The notes: generated from the letters alone by a model not told the origin. A stretch of DNA of 64,000 bases from Saccharophagus sp. K07 (GCF_014336955.1 NZ_QRAI01000001.1:1302001-1366000), one strand, 5' to 3'; positions 35,647 to 44,748 are shown, numbered from the stretch's first letter. Numbers and translations are program-made.

Positions 35647-36491
35647 CTAAGCGACTGAGTCGCCAGGACATTACGTCGTTTTTTCAATTTGGCGCTGTCG
35701 CTTTTATTCTGTTGCCCATTTTGCCTAACGAAACCTATGGACCTTACGATGTAATTAATCCATCGCAGGTGGGTTGGATGGTGGTATTGATCAGCGGGCT
35801 TAGTCTCGCCGGTTACGTTGCTTTGCGATTGGTGCGCGGACAGTCCGGGATTATTTTGGTCGGACTTTTAGGTGGTTTGGCTTCTACCACGGCAACCACT
35901 TTGGTGTATTCCAAACACAGCAAAAATATTCCGAATTTTGCCGGCAGTGCCAGCACAATTATTTTGCTTTCGCATTTGGTGTTGTTCGCTCGGATTGCGG
36001 TACTGGTTGCGATTATAGAGTTTTCTCTTTTGGCATCCATCGTCCCCTGGATTATAGGTGGACTCGTTGCTGGCACTGGCTATTTGGCGGTGCTGTTGTT
36101 TCATCGTGCGCGGCAAGACCAACCTCTGCCTGAACTCACGGTTTCCAATCCTACTGAACTCAAAACCGCATTCGGGTTTGCCATAGCCTTTGCGCTAGTG
36201 TTGGTCCTGTCTGCCTGGATGAACGATGTATTTCAGAGTGCAGGGGGTTATGTAATTGCTTTTTTATCCGGGCTTACAGACGTAGATGCAATTACGATCG
36301 CCAACCTGAAATTGTTTTCCATGGGGTCGATAGAAGCCAAAACTGCGGGCATTGCTATAGTGATCGCATTTGTCGCCAACTTGATTTTAAAAATGGGGAT
36401 TATTTTCACTGTGGCTGATCGTTCTCTCTGGCGACCGGTAGCTACAGGGTTTGCGGTATTGCTTGCAGGCGTAGGAGTAGGGCTTTTGGTT

Positions 36492-37688
36492 TCATCCTAA
36501 TGACTGAGCCATGACGGAAACGGCGGCGGTAAATATGACCACCTTCCAAGGCGCTGCTTTGCCAAGGGTAAGTAACGCAAAAGCAGCGCAGGCTAACGCA
36601 AAATCCCTGGCGGAAAAAATGGCGCTGATCCAGAGGGGGTGGTAAAGCGCCGCCGCTAAAATCCCCACCACTGCAGCATTGGCTCCCGCCATAATTCTTT
36701 GCATTTTGGGATTGCGCCGCAGGTTGTCCCAAAACGGCAGTACGCCTAAAACCAGCAGCATGCCCGGTAGAAATATGCCCATCAGGCAGATCAAGGCGCC
36801 CAGCAGCCCTTTGGGCTCAGGTTGCATTACCATTCCGAGATACGCTGCGAAAGTAAATAATGGCCCGGGAATGGCCTGAGCAGCCCCGTAACCTGCAAGA
36901 AAATCGTCGGCATTTACCCACCCGGTTGCGACCGTCCGAGCTTCCAGCAAGGGCAAAACCACATGTCCACCGCCAAATACCAGCGCACCCGTTCGATAAA
37001 ATGCGTCAAACAGCGCAAATGTTTGTACAGGAAAAAAGTTGGTTAATACGGGCAGGCCAAACAGCAAAACAAAAAACAAAATTAAGCATATGGTTGCCAG
37101 AAAGCGCTTAACCGGAAAACGCAATTGGCCGAGCGTATTTATATTGGTCGAGCGGCAAAATAAAAAACCACTCAACGCGCCTAATAGAATCGCGCCTAAT
37201 TGGCCGATCGCTGTGGGCAATAAAATCACGGTTGCGATGGCTGCAAGAGCAATGCTTATGCGCTGAATATCCGGGCATAAAGTTCTGCCCATGCTCCAGA
37301 CCGCTTGCGCTACCACGGCAACGGCGACTAGCTTTAACCCATGAATAAGTCCTTCGCCATAGAGACCGTTCAACTCACTGGCACCCAGTGCAAATAGCAT
37401 CAGAACAAGTGCGGCGGGCAGGGTAAAAGTTGCCCAGGCGATGCAAGCACCCAATAAACCGCCACGCTGCAAGCCGAGTGCAAAACCGACCTGACTGCTC
37501 GCAGGGCCGGGCAAAAATTGGCAGAGCGCAACCAGATCTGCGTAGTCGGCTTCGCTCAACCATTTGCGTTTTTGCACGAATTCGGCGCGGAAGTAGGCGA
37601 GATGAGCGATGGGCCCACCAAAAGAAGTGAGCCCAGCAAACAGAAAAGCTCGGAATATCTCGGACAGGCGCGCGCTATCTGTTTTCAC
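36492..37688 (-). CDS. chrA: Chromate transporter ChrA
   Basis: 398 residues from a GTG start. It is a long-chain ChrA with two homologous halves, each beginning with the family motif: FAGLTSFGGPIAHLAYF in the first and ALVFGGGHVVLPLLE in the second. CQFLPGPASSQ and AQAIPGPLFTF are the matching second blocks. About ten to twelve membrane helices. Such proteins export chromate and give resistance. No chrB regulator is adjacent. The 3' end overlaps the convergent DUF4010 gene. Confidence 0.9.
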   Translation of the reverse strand: MKTDSARLSEIFRAFLFAGLTSFGGPIAHLAYFRAEFVQKRKWLSEADYADLVALCQFLPGPASSQVGFALGLQRGGLLGACIAWATFTLPAALVLMLFALGASELNGLYGEGLIHGLKLVAVAVVAQAVWSMGRTLCPDIQRISIALAAIATVILLPTAIGQLGAILLGALSGFLFCRSTNINTLGQLRFPVKRFLATICLILFFVLLFGLPVLTNFFPVQTFALFDAFYRTGALVFGGGHVVLPLLEARTVATGWVNADDFLAGYGAAQAIPGPLFTFAAYLGMVMQPEPKGLLGALICLMGIFLPGMLLVLGVLPFWDNLRRNPKMQRIMAGANAAVVGILAAALYHPLWISAIFSARDFALACAAFALLTLGKAAPWKVVIFTAAVSVMAQSLG

Positions 37689-37753
37689 GGGTTAAATCCA
37701 GGAAAAGAAAACGGCATTTTAGAAGCAAGGTAAGGCTAGGGGATAGAGGCGGA

Positions 37754-38341
37754 TCAGCTTGTGTGGTGAGATTCCGCGAACAAGCGCTTAAGGCGATAAA
37801 AATGGTATACCGCGCTTTTCACCACTGAAGCTCCATCTATTTCGGCTTCTCGCTCTTCCAGAAAGTGTAAAAATTCGAGCCATATTTCCCGTGTGCTTGC
37901 GCCGTAGCCAGAGAAAAATCGCAGTCCTTCAGTTGGTGACAAATGCAGATTTTTTTGTAATGCGCGGGATATGGCCTGCCCGCCGAGAGTGGAGCCTTGT
38001 TTAACGTACAGGTAACCCAAATAACTCGCAATATCACTGTATGGTTTTATGTAGTCGTGATGAATCTGGGAGTCCAAAGCACAACCTAAATATCGCAAAT
38101 CCTCCTGTAGCCAGAGCAAAACTGGCGCCTCATGAGCAAAACGGATTTCCGTTTCCAAGGAAAATTCGGCCGTACAATAAAAGCGATAAAAGATTTGTAA
38201 GATCGTTTGATATTCATCCAGCGAGCAATCGGGCATTAATAAGCGGCGCAGCAGGGGATCGGCATGCAGCGCTTGGTGAACGTCTGCGGTGGCTTCTTTT
38301 AGTTGTTGATGAAGGCTTAGAGTTACAACGTCAGATGGCAC
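37754..38341 (-). CDS. Biliverdin-producing heme oxygenase
   Basis: 195 residues from a GTG start. All-helical heme-oxygenase fold: proximal histidine in TADVHQALHAD and the distal-helix glycine motif YVKQGSTLGGQAIS, which is typical of bacterial HemO/BphO. It opens heme to biliverdin, CO and Fe. No bacteriophytochrome is adjacent; a role in using heme iron fits the heme-type receptor and TonB system in this window, although they are several kb away. Could instead supply a chromophore. Confidence 0.85.
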   Translation of the reverse strand: MPSDVVTLSLHQQLKEATADVHQALHADPLLRRLLMPDCSLDEYQTILQIFYRFYCTAEFSLETEIRFAHEAPVLLWLQEDLRYLGCALDSQIHHDYIKPYSDIASYLGYLYVKQGSTLGGQAISRALQKNLHLSPTEGLRFFSGYGASTREIWLEFLHFLEEREAEIDGASVVKSAVYHFYRLKRLFAESHHTS

Positions 38342-38366
38342 AAAGAATTCCGTTATTTACGTACAC

Positions 38367-38930
38367 CTATGATTTGGTAAATCTTTGGCAGAATGTCGGC
38401 AAGTATAAAATAGCGTGATGGGCAGCGCGACTTCTGACTTCATTGCGGTGAGCTTCGAATTTCACGCTTTCGCTAAATACCGCAATGTCATCGCCGTCCC
38501 GCGCGGCATAGGCAAAACAGACCACCCCGTCCTGTTCATCGTCCGACTCCGCTGTGCCGGTTATGGCAACCGCCAAATTGGGTTTTGGTTTTTCGCTTGA
38601 ATCATTGGCGGCCGGTTTGTGATTGTTGAGGGCTCCCAGCACCATTTCCCGCGCAACTTCTTCACTCGTCAGGCCAAATTGTTGGATGGTTTGAGGACTG
38701 ACGCCAAGGCACTCTTGTTTGGCTTGCTCGGAATAAACCACATAACCGCTATATAAAACACATCCAGAACCTGAGACATCGGCAATCAATGAGCAGACCT
38801 CACCTGCAGTGCAGGATTCGGCAGTGGTCAGAACGCGACCGTGGTCTTTCAGAAATTTGACAACATTTTTTATCGCCTCAACTTGAGCGTCGGATGAATT
38901 ATCGTGAGGGTCAGTCGAAATCTTACTCAT
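38367..38930 (-). CDS. CinA C-terminal / nicotinamide-nucleotide amidohydrolase-like protein (divergent)
   Basis: 187 residues from the ATG at 38930. The CinA-C/PncC block TTAESCTAGEVCSLI with its catalytic serine is present, as is the tyrosine in YVVYSEQAKQ. The later loop usually read as SGIAGPxGG is altered to AVAITGTAESDDEQ. PncC deamidates nicotinamide mononucleotide in the NAD salvage pathway; activity here is uncertain because of the changed loop. It overlaps the preceding small membrane protein gene by 8 bases, so they are co-transcribed. Confidence 0.75.
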   Translation of the reverse strand: MSKISTDPHDNSSDAQVEAIKNVVKFLKDHGRVLTTAESCTAGEVCSLIADVSGSGCVLYSGYVVYSEQAKQECLGVSPQTIQQFGLTSEEVAREMVLGALNNHKPAANDSSEKPKPNLAVAITGTAESDDEQDGVVCFAYAARDGDDIAVFSESVKFEAHRNEVRSRAAHHAILYLPTFCQRFTKS

Positions 38931-39162
38931 GGCGAGACTTTTTCTCCATCCAATACAGATAAAAACCTTTAGCCCAGGCAAAGGTGTACACAATGCTGAG
39001 AAAAAAAATGCCCCATTGTTCTGCTTTCCAGGTGGTGTATAACCACAGAGGTTGCCCAATCAAGCCGAAAATACAAGCGTATTTACGCCGATTGTAGCGC
39101 TCGTCCTGGCTCAGCCAGACGGCAGCTATACCGAGGACTGCAATCAATATCTGAACAGTCAC
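38923..39162 (-). CDS. Small integral membrane protein of unknown function
   Basis: 79 residues from a GTG at 39162 with GAGG upstream; the frame is open further upstream but that part is not membrane-like. Two or three helices are visible (TVQILIAVLGIAAVWLS and a C-terminal aromatic helix with IFFLSIVYTFAWAKGFYLYW) around the segment YACIFGLIGQPLWLYTTWK. Overlaps the CinA-like gene by 8 bases. No family assigned. Confidence 0.6.
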   Translation of the reverse strand: MTVQILIAVLGIAAVWLSQDERYNRRKYACIFGLIGQPLWLYTTWKAEQWGIFFLSIVYTFAWAKGFYLYWMEKKSRHE

Positions 39163-39250
39163 GCGCAATTCCTCGAAACATATCCTGCAACGAGAAATTA
39201 TCTCAGCGGACTTGAGAGCTCTGTTTGTAAGCACACAGAGCGGGAGGGGC

Positions 39251-39276
39251 CATCTCAGACGTGTATGTCTGAGATG
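39251..39276. terminator. Ten-base-pair hairpin between DUF411 and the small membrane protein genes
   Basis: Perfect inverted repeat CATCTCAGAC/GTCTGAGATG with a 6-base loop, 16 bases past the DUF411 stop (minus strand). No T-tract follows, so it is a structured 3' end or processing site rather than a classic terminator. Confidence 0.5.
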
Positions 39277-39291
39277 GTATTGAGATGACTT

Positions 39292-39804
39292 CTACTCCAA
39301 AGCGCTCACGCGCGCATACACACTGCTGGTGCCATCTTTTTTGAGCAGCAGCACATCGTAAGGGGTTATGCGGTCACCCATTTCCATACCGGGGCTGCCG
39401 ATGGGCATGCCTGGCACGGCTAATCCCAATGCGTCTGCGGGCTTGTCGGCAAGAAACTGCTTGATCAAACGAGCTGGAATATGGCCTTCGAAGATATAGC
39501 CGTCGGAAGAAACACTGGTGTGGCAGGACTGATATTTGCGGGCGATACCAAAGCGGGCTTTGACTTCGTTCAAATCCTCAGTGTTGTGAATGGTTGGCTC
39601 AAAGCCGTTGGCTTGCGCATGTTCAACCCACATCTGACAGCAGCCGCAGGTGGAGCTTTTATAGACTTCCAGGGCGGCGCTGCTTGAGGGGGTGGAAGAT
39701 GAAGGGGAGGCTGTTGTGGAGTTCGCTGGTTTATCGCAACTACTAAGACCGATAATCCCCAAAAAAAGAAAAGACAAAATGGAAAGAGAACGAAAAATCT
39801 GCAT
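39292..39804 (-). CDS. DUF411 metal-binding lipoprotein
   Basis: 170 residues. Lipoprotein signal peptide with lipobox GLSSC, a Ser/Thr/Ala-rich linker, then the DUF411 domain: KSSTCGCCQMWVEH with a CxCC metal site, YQSCHTSVSSDGYIFEGHIPA and PGMPIGSPGMEMG with Met and Pro residues. DUF411 proteins are found with copper and silver resistance genes and are proposed Cu carriers. No copper operon partner is immediately adjacent. Followed by the hairpin at 39251-39276. Confidence 0.88.
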   Translation of the reverse strand: MQIFRSLSILSFLFLGIIGLSSCDKPANSTTASPSSSTPSSSAALEVYKSSTCGCCQMWVEHAQANGFEPTIHNTEDLNEVKARFGIARKYQSCHTSVSSDGYIFEGHIPARLIKQFLADKPADALGLAVPGMPIGSPGMEMGDRITPYDVLLLKKDGTSSVYARVSALE

Positions 39805-39830
39805 TGAATTGCCTTATTAACAAAAAAGAT

Positions 39831-40130
39831 TCAGCTGTTTAACAACCAGTCCAAGCCGCCAAAACGAATCATGGAGACCAAATTTTCCGGAACGCCGACA
39901 AGCGTCAGTTGTTTATCGCGTTTTTGGGCAGCACGACGCAAGCCCATGATAAGTGCGACACCCGCACTGTTGCTATAAGTTACCGCGGATAAATCCAAGG
40001 AAGCGTGAGGTGCGCACGTTTTTAACCATTCGTCGGCTTCATTTTTCAGCTCAACAACATTGGCAAAATCCACCTCGCCAGTGAGCAGCAATGCTTTGGA
40101 GCTTTTCACCCATTCGGCTTTGACGGTCAT
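39831..40130 (-). CDS. mlaB: MlaB-like STAS-domain protein
   Basis: 99 residues from the ATG at 40130, which overlaps the mlaC stop (ATGA). STAS fold with the conserved loop DLSAVTYSNSAGVALIMG. In E. coli MlaB stabilises the MlaFE ABC transporter and activates its ATPase. Last gene of the mla operon (order F-E-D-C-B). Confidence 0.88.
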   Translation of the reverse strand: MTVKAEWVKSSKALLLTGEVDFANVVELKNEADEWLKTCAPHASLDLSAVTYSNSAGVALIMGLRRAAQKRDKQLTLVGVPENLVSMIRFGGLDWLLNS

Positions 40131-40816
40131 TTTTTCGTCTCGGGTGTGACTTTTGACATCAGCTTCGGCCAATTTTCCACCACGTAATCCACGTTGCCTT
40201 TGTTTTTTTCCACTGCATCGGCAAATTGGTTGCGATAGGCTTCACCCAAATTCAAACCTTCAACAACCACGTTCTGAACCAGCCAGCCGTCTTTGGTTTT
40301 TTTCAGGCGGTATTGCGCTTTGTATTGTTTGTTGGATTTTGCGTGAATGATTTGCGTGAGTGTCAAATCATCACCTTGGCTTCCTTTGGGGGCTGGCTCC
40401 CAGGTAATTCTTTCACCATCAAAGGTCAACAGCGCATCGGCGTAACTGGCCATCAGAGAATCTTTCAGAACATTGCTAAAGCGCGTAATGCGTTCGCGGA
40501 ATGCAGCGCGTTCTTCGTCAGTGGTCAAGGCTTTATAGCGGCGCGCACTTGCATGCGTTGCCATAACGCCGCGGGCAAAATATTCCAGGTCGACGATTTG
40601 GCTCAGCACATCATCAATGCGTTTGTAGAAGGCTTGTGAGTCGCGATTGGTACGCTGTTTGGTTTCTTCGACGATTTTTAAAACTTCATCCGTCGCGGTT
40701 TGCAGCATCTTTTGCGGATCATCTCTGGAGATGGTGATCTCTGCACTCAATGCAGAGCTGATTTGTAGAACAACCGCCATCAATGCGCTGAATATCAGTG
40801 TTTTGTATCTGTGCAT
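40127..40816 (-). CDS. mlaC: MlaC periplasmic phospholipid-binding protein
   Basis: 229 residues from the ATG at 40816 with GAGGT upstream; a longer in-frame start at 40843 is less likely. Signal peptide ends after about residue 24 (SALSA). The mature protein matches MlaC/Ttg2D: helix-rich N-terminal half (VDLEYFARGVMATHA) and the C-terminal YRLKKTKDGWLVQNVVVEGL segment. It shuttles phospholipids between the outer-membrane MlaA complex and MlaFEDB. mlaA is not in the window. Confidence 0.92.
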   Translation of the reverse strand: MHRYKTLIFSALMAVVLQISSALSAEITISRDDPQKMLQTATDEVLKIVEETKQRTNRDSQAFYKRIDDVLSQIVDLEYFARGVMATHASARRYKALTTDEERAAFRERITRFSNVLKDSLMASYADALLTFDGERITWEPAPKGSQGDDLTLTQIIHAKSNKQYKAQYRLKKTKDGWLVQNVVVEGLNLGEAYRNQFADAVEKNKGNVDYVVENWPKLMSKVTPETKK

Positions 40817-40839
40817 GGAGCACCTCATTATTGGGGTAT

Positions 40840-41304
40840 TCAATCTTTTGAACCCATATTGGTTAAGAATTTACCGATCAGATCTTCCAAGACCACGGCT
40901 GATTGTGTGTCGATAATTTTGCCCCCGTCTTCCAACACATCCGGCGCTCCGCCGACGCTGATGCTGATGTACTGCTCACCCAAAACCCCGGCGGTTTTGA
41001 TGCCGGCGATGCTGTCCGTGGTCAGATAATCCACGTCTTTGTTAATGGCCATTTCCACCACGGCCCGCGCACTCAGCGGATCCAAGCGGATACTGGTGAC
41101 CTGGCCGACGGTAACGCCAGCGATGCTCACTTTGGCGCGCGGCTTCAGGCTACCGATATTGTTGAATTCGGCAACCACCGTATAGGTTTGCGTGCGCGAA
41201 TCCTGAAAACTCAAGCCGCTGACTTTCAGCGCGAGAAAAGCCAAAGCAATAATCCCCAGTAAGATAAAAACCCCCACCGCGAGTTCCACTTGACGTTGCT
41301 GCAT
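40840..41304 (-). CDS. mlaD: MlaD, MCE-domain lipid transport subunit
   Basis: 154 residues: an N-terminal transmembrane helix (ELAVGVFILLGIIALAFLAL) and one MCE domain (VVAEFNNIGSLKPRAKVSIAG, GEQYISISVGG). It forms the hexameric periplasmic ring on the MlaFE transporter and channels lipids. CGGAG precedes the start; intergenic gaps to mlaE and mlaC are short. Confidence 0.94.
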   Translation of the reverse strand: MQQRQVELAVGVFILLGIIALAFLALKVSGLSFQDSRTQTYTVVAEFNNIGSLKPRAKVSIAGVTVGQVTSIRLDPLSARAVVEMAINKDVDYLTTDSIAGIKTAGVLGEQYISISVGGAPDVLEDGGKIIDTQSAVVLEDLIGKFLTNMGSKD

Positions 41305-41333
41305 GTTAATTCTCCGATCTGTTTAGTCGCCAA

Positions 41334-42116
41334 TCAGCTGATGCCGAACATGACGGCGGTAAGGAAAAAATCCAAAGCCAATACGGCCAGGGATGAATGC
41401 ACTACGGTTCTGGTTGTCGCCGCGCTTATGCCGGCTGAGGTGGGCTCGGCGTCGTAACCCTGGAAAACCGCAATCCAGGTTACCACCAGACCAAACACCA
41501 CTGATTTGATAAACCCGTTCATCACATCCGCGCTGAAGTCCACGGAGCTCTGCATATTCGACCAGAAAGAGCCCGCATCAACACCCAGCCAATGGACGCC
41601 AACCATAACCGCGCCCCAAATGGCCACAGCGTTGAAAACCTGCGCCAGCAGCGGCATGGACAGGATACCGGCGAGCAGCCGCGGCCGCAGGACCCGGCGC
41701 AGCGGATCGACACCGATCATTTCCATGGCGACCAACTGTTCCGTTGTTTTCATCAGACCAATTTCGGCGGTCAGTGCTGACCCCGCACGCCCGGCAAACA
41801 ACAAGGCGGCCACCACCGGGCCGAGTTCGCGCAAAAGCGTAAGGGACACAAACTGTCCCAAGGCCGCTTCCGCGCCGAAACGCACCAGCACTGTGTAGCC
41901 CTGCAGAGCCAGCACCATGCCGATCAACACGCCGGAGACCACAATGATGATCATGGAGAAGACGCCGACGTAATAGATTTGCTGGATCAGCAGGCGAGGG
42001 CCGTAGCGGAAATCCGGCAGAGCGAAAAGCGCGCGGCACCAGATTTGCGTCGCCCGGCCAAGTCCTGCAGTAACGCCAAGTCCCCAGGCGCCCAAGGCTT
42101 GTATATGTTTGAGCAT
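41334..42116 (-). CDS. mlaE: MlaE permease of the phospholipid transport ABC system
   Basis: 260 residues, integral membrane, with the MlaE family segments [40 protein letters not shown] and [13 protein letters not shown]. The transmembrane subunit that binds MlaF and MlaD. Its ATG overlaps the mlaF stop (TGATG), a translational coupling. Confidence 0.95.
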   Translation of the reverse strand: MLKHIQALGAWGLGVTAGLGRATQIWCRALFALPDFRYGPRLLIQQIYYVGVFSMIIIVVSGVLIGMVLALQGYTVLVRFGAEAALGQFVSLTLLRELGPVVAALLFAGRAGSALTAEIGLMKTTEQLVAMEMIGVDPLRRVLRPRLLAGILSMPLLAQVFNAVAIWGAVMVGVHWLGVDAGSFWSNMQSSVDFSADVMNGFIKSVVFGLVVTWIAVFQGYDAEPTSAGISAATTRTVVHSSLAVLALDFFLTAVMFGIS

Positions 42117-42928
42117 CAGCCGCGCCCCCCTACGAGATCGTCCTGCCAGCTGGCGGCGGGATAGTGGAAGGGCACAGGCCCGTCGGGCAGGCCGCGCAAA
42201 AATTGGCGCACCATGGGGTCTTCACTATTCATTACTTCATCCGGGGTTCCCTGGCCGATAATCCGCCCGCCTGCCAGGACAAAGATATAGTCGGCGATGG
42301 ATGCCGTCTCCGCCACATCGTGGGATACCAGAATAGTTGTGGCGTGGATGTTCTCATTGATGCGCTTGATCAGATCGAGCAGCACACCCTTCAGAATGGG
42401 GTCCTGACCGGCGAAGGGTTCGTCGTACATGATCAATTCCGGGTCCAGAATAATGGTCCGCGCGAGCGCGACGCGCCTGGCCATACCGCCGGACAGCTCA
42501 CTCGGCATTAAATCCCGCGCGCCGCGCAAGCCTACGGCCTGAAGTTTCATCAGTACCAGGTCGCGAATCATGTCTTCTGGAAGCTTGGTATGGACGCGCA
42601 AGGGAAAGGCGACGTTTTCGTAAACAGAGAGATCAGTAAACAGGGCGCCATTCTGAAACAGCAGGCCCATTCGGCGGCGCAGCGCGAGCAAGCCGTCGCG
42701 GTCGAGCGCGGAGACGTTCACGCCATCGACCATCACAGTGCCTTGATCGGGCTTGAGCTGACCACTAATGAGCTTGAGAAGGGTAGTTTTGCCGCAACCG
42801 CTGGGGCCCATGATGGCCGTGATCTTGTTGCGTTCGATATTCATGTCCACGTCTTTGAAGATCCAGCGGGACTCGGAGCGGCGGTAACTCAAATTGCGAA
42901 TTTCGATCCAGTTAGAGGACGAATGCAT
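42116..42928 (-). CDS. mlaF: MlaF ATPase of the phospholipid transport ABC system
   Basis: 270 residues. Walker [15 protein letters not shown]-loop at LFQNGALF, signature [13 protein letters not shown], Walker [15 protein letters not shown] and switch histidine in [13 protein letters not shown] upstream of the ATG. First gene of the mla operon. The lipid system maintains outer-membrane asymmetry. Confidence 0.95.
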   Translation of the reverse strand: MHSSSNWIEIRNLSYRRSESRWIFKDVDMNIERNKITAIMGPSGCGKTTLLKLISGQLKPDQGTVMVDGVNVSALDRDGLLALRRRMGLLFQNGALFTDLSVYENVAFPLRVHTKLPEDMIRDLVLMKLQAVGLRGARDLMPSELSGGMARRVALARTIILDPELIMYDEPFAGQDPILKGVLLDLIKRINENIHATTILVSHDVAETASIADYIFVLAGGRIIGQGTPDEVMNSEDPMVRQFLRGLPDGPVPFHYPAASWQDDLVGGRG

Positions 42929-42973
42929 GAGAAATCCTGTCGTAGTGGCCGGAAGTAATGCCGCAATTTAACG

Positions 42974-43013
42974 CAAAAGCCACGCGAGATCGAATCTCAG
43001 CGCGGCTTTTTTC
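42974..43013 (-). terminator. Terminator between the DUF799 gene and the mla operon
   Basis: Interrupted hairpin with an AAAAGC/GCTTTT base, CGCG arms and a GAGAT/ATCTC top. On the minus strand it ends in GCTTTTGCG; on the plus strand a six-T run follows. It lies 37 bases after the DUF799 stop, so it should insulate mlaF from the upstream lipoprotein operon. Confidence 0.7.
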
Positions 43014-43049
43014 GGACTTCTTGTATGGAATTAAGTTGCCAGACGCGCT

Positions 43050-43694
43050 CTAAGGATGCTTCAGCTCGTCTCGATAGGGGCCGTCTGGTAGTCCTTGTGA
43101 GTGATTATAGATGGCATTGCGGTTGGCATTCCGCGCGATACCCGGCGTATGGTCGGTGAGAGATCCGATGATTTGATCTGCCACTGCATTGGCCACCGCA
43201 GCAAGAAAACCGCTTTGATTGGGACTGGTTGAATCCTGAGTTGCCGAGACATCCGCCTCCCATAATTGGGTAGCGGTGCGGGTGTCGACCAGACGCATAT
43301 GGGCGCGCACGACGGTTTGCGACGAAATGATCTGGAATTTCTGCCCCCAGTCGGAAATATTCACATATAAAACAGCGTCGGCGCCTATATGCTGGCGAAT
43401 TTTATCCAGCGGGATCATATGCATTTCATCCGGTGTCGGCACACCATTTTCCTTGAGAAATTGATCGATCACAGCGACGGGAAATACGTAATAGCCTTTT
43501 TCCGCCAAAGGCTCGGAAATGGTCGATAAAAACGTATAGGGCGCGTTGACTTCAATTGACGCATTGGTTGGCGGCAACACCAAAATGGACCGCGGGCGGA
43601 GTTCGTAAAATGCTGCCTTGTCGTATTTGCTCGTTGCTGCACAACCGGTAATTACAACAGCGATTAATACAAAGCCTATCCATTGCAGACTCAT
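43050..43694 (-). CDS. DUF799 / GNA1162-family lipoprotein
   Basis: 214 residues with a lipobox (AVVITGC). The family block RPRSILVLPPTNASIEVNAPY and a putative NVF/FPVAVIDQ stretch match the DUF799 lipoproteins, including the meningococcal surface antigen GNA1162. A later segment (YVNISDWGQKF, RLVDTRTATQLWEADV) recalls TolB N-domain/CsgG-like folds. Starts inside the stop of the DUF4810 gene, so translationally coupled. Role unknown; probably an outer-membrane or secretion-associated complex. Confidence 0.88.
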   Translation of the reverse strand: MSLQWIGFVLIAVVITGCAATSKYDKAAFYELRPRSILVLPPTNASIEVNAPYTFLSTISEPLAEKGYYVFPVAVIDQFLKENGVPTPDEMHMIPLDKIRQHIGADAVLYVNISDWGQKFQIISSQTVVRAHMRLVDTRTATQLWEADVSATQDSTSPNQSGFLAAVANAVADQIIGSLTDHTPGIARNANRNAIYNHSQGLPDGPYRDELKHP

Positions 43695-44059
43695 CGACTG
43701 GTTCCTTTTTTCTGACTGGCTTCGTAAGCGCGCTGCAACATGCCGTCCAGCAGAACGGCAGATTCAGGGTACAGAGTTTTTTCGTTGGTGAACGCCGCTT
43801 CCGCAGCTGCCATATTGCCAACCGAGGCGTACATCAATCCCAAATGCGCGTGGATGCCCGGCGCGATTTTTTTACCTCTGTTGCGGGCGCGCTCTATATC
43901 GGCGCTGAGTTTATCAATTTGCAACTCTGGGGGAGCTTTGCCCGGCCGGTTGTACATGTCGTACACCAATTGCTCGTAATCTCCCCAGTAATAAAGCGAC
44001 GAGGTGCTTTCGCATGCCGCCAATAAAATTACGGCGGCAAAAAGTGCGACTCTCAACAT
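43691..44059 (-). CDS. DUF4810 lipoprotein
   Basis: 122 residues with a lipobox (LLAAC) and the family signature SSLYYWGDYEQLVYDMY. The rest is a short TPR-like helical stretch (HAHLGLMYASVGNMAAAEAAF). DUF4810 proteins are found between CsgG-type and DUF799 lipoproteins, as here. AAGGA upstream; overlaps the DUF799 gene by four bases. Confidence 0.88.
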   Translation of the reverse strand: MLRVALFAAVILLAACESTSSLYYWGDYEQLVYDMYNRPGKAPPELQIDKLSADIERARNRGKKIAPGIHAHLGLMYASVGNMAAAEAAFTNEKTLYPESAVLLDGMLQRAYEASQKKGTSR

Positions 44060-44073
44060 AAATCATTCCTTGA

Positions 44074-44748
44074 TTATTCGCTCAGTTGTAATACACCTGT
44101 GTTTTGCGCCCGAACCAATTCGTTTACGGCTTCGGTAATAGCGAAATTCAGCACCTTGCCATTTAAAGTTGCGTCATAACCTGTGTTGGAGCCAAAACCA
44201 ATAATTTCTCTTTCACTCAATTGATATTCTCCGGCACCCTGAACAGAGTGAATAATTTCGGATGTCAGCACATCAACCACATTAAGAGAAACCTTGGCAT
44301 AGGCAATTTGATTTTTGCCGGAGCCAAGAATCCCAAAGAATTGTTTGTCGCCAGTGACCTTGCGGCCGAATTCTGTAACCGCACCGCTGATGGCGTAACG
44401 GGCGCCTTTTAATGATTGTTGCTGGCCGCGCAACTGCGCTTCTTCCTGAATCTGCGCCATATTGTCGCGGTCGACAACTTTAAATCGATTGGTTTGTTGC
44501 AAATGGGTTTTCAATATGGTTTTGGCCTGATTTCCCAGCTGATCATCCCCGGATGAAAAAAGGCCCTGCATATAGTTGGAGCGATTCTGAAAGTTGCCAA
44601 CGACCAGTGTTGTTTTAGGCCCGTTATAGGTTGTGCCGTAGGACTCGACTTTGGGCGATTCCACAACTCTATGAGATTCGGTGGCGGTGCAGCCAAACAG
44701 AAAAAGGCAAAAAGTGATCAAAGCTGCATTTAAGCGAAAGATGTCCAT
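44074..44748 (-). CDS. CsgG/HfaB-family outer-membrane lipoprotein
   Basis: 224 residues with lipobox (LFLFGC). CsgG-fold signatures: TTLVVGNFQNRS, QTNRFKVVDRDNMAQIQEEA, GARYAISGAVTEFG and DVLTSEIIHSVQGAGEY. The CsgG family forms secretion channels for curli or holdfast. No curli subunits are nearby, so this trio is not a standard curli operon. AAGGA precedes the start. First gene of the three-lipoprotein operon. Confidence 0.88.
   Translation of the reverse strand: MDIFRLNAALITFCLFLFGCTATESHRVVESPKVESYGTTYNGPKTTLVVGNFQNRSNYMQGLFSSGDDQLGNQAKTILKTHLQQTNRFKVVDRDNMAQIQEEAQLRGQQQSLKGARYAISGAVTEFGRKVTGDKQFFGILGSGKNQIAYAKVSLNVVDVLTSEIIHSVQGAGEYQLSEREIIGFGSNTGYDATLNGKVLNFAITEAVNELVRAQNTGVLQLSE

Larger units (their letters stand above)
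34082..36500 (+). pseudogene. MgtC/SapB-DUF4010 membrane protein gene split by an IS element
   Basis: Two halves of one gene flank the IS at 34486-35646. The left half (34082-34485) encodes the MgtC/SapB-like N-terminus with LGIGFLIGLERERHE and four helices; the right half (35651-36500) encodes the DUF4010 part, with GGLASTTATTLVYSK and GLTDVDAITIANL. Joining 34485 to 35651, with one copy of the CTAA duplication removed, restores a single frame through NLPK-RLSRQDITSFF and gives about 417 residues. Such proteins are inner-membrane, of unknown transport role. As it stands the left ORF stops inside the IS at 34534. The 3' end overlaps convergent chrA by 9 bases. Confidence 0.9.

Noticed and set aside
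43050-44748. CsgG trio as a curli secretion operon
   Set aside because: No curli subunits, CsgE/F or regulator; DUF4810/DUF799 neighbours indicate a different conserved set.
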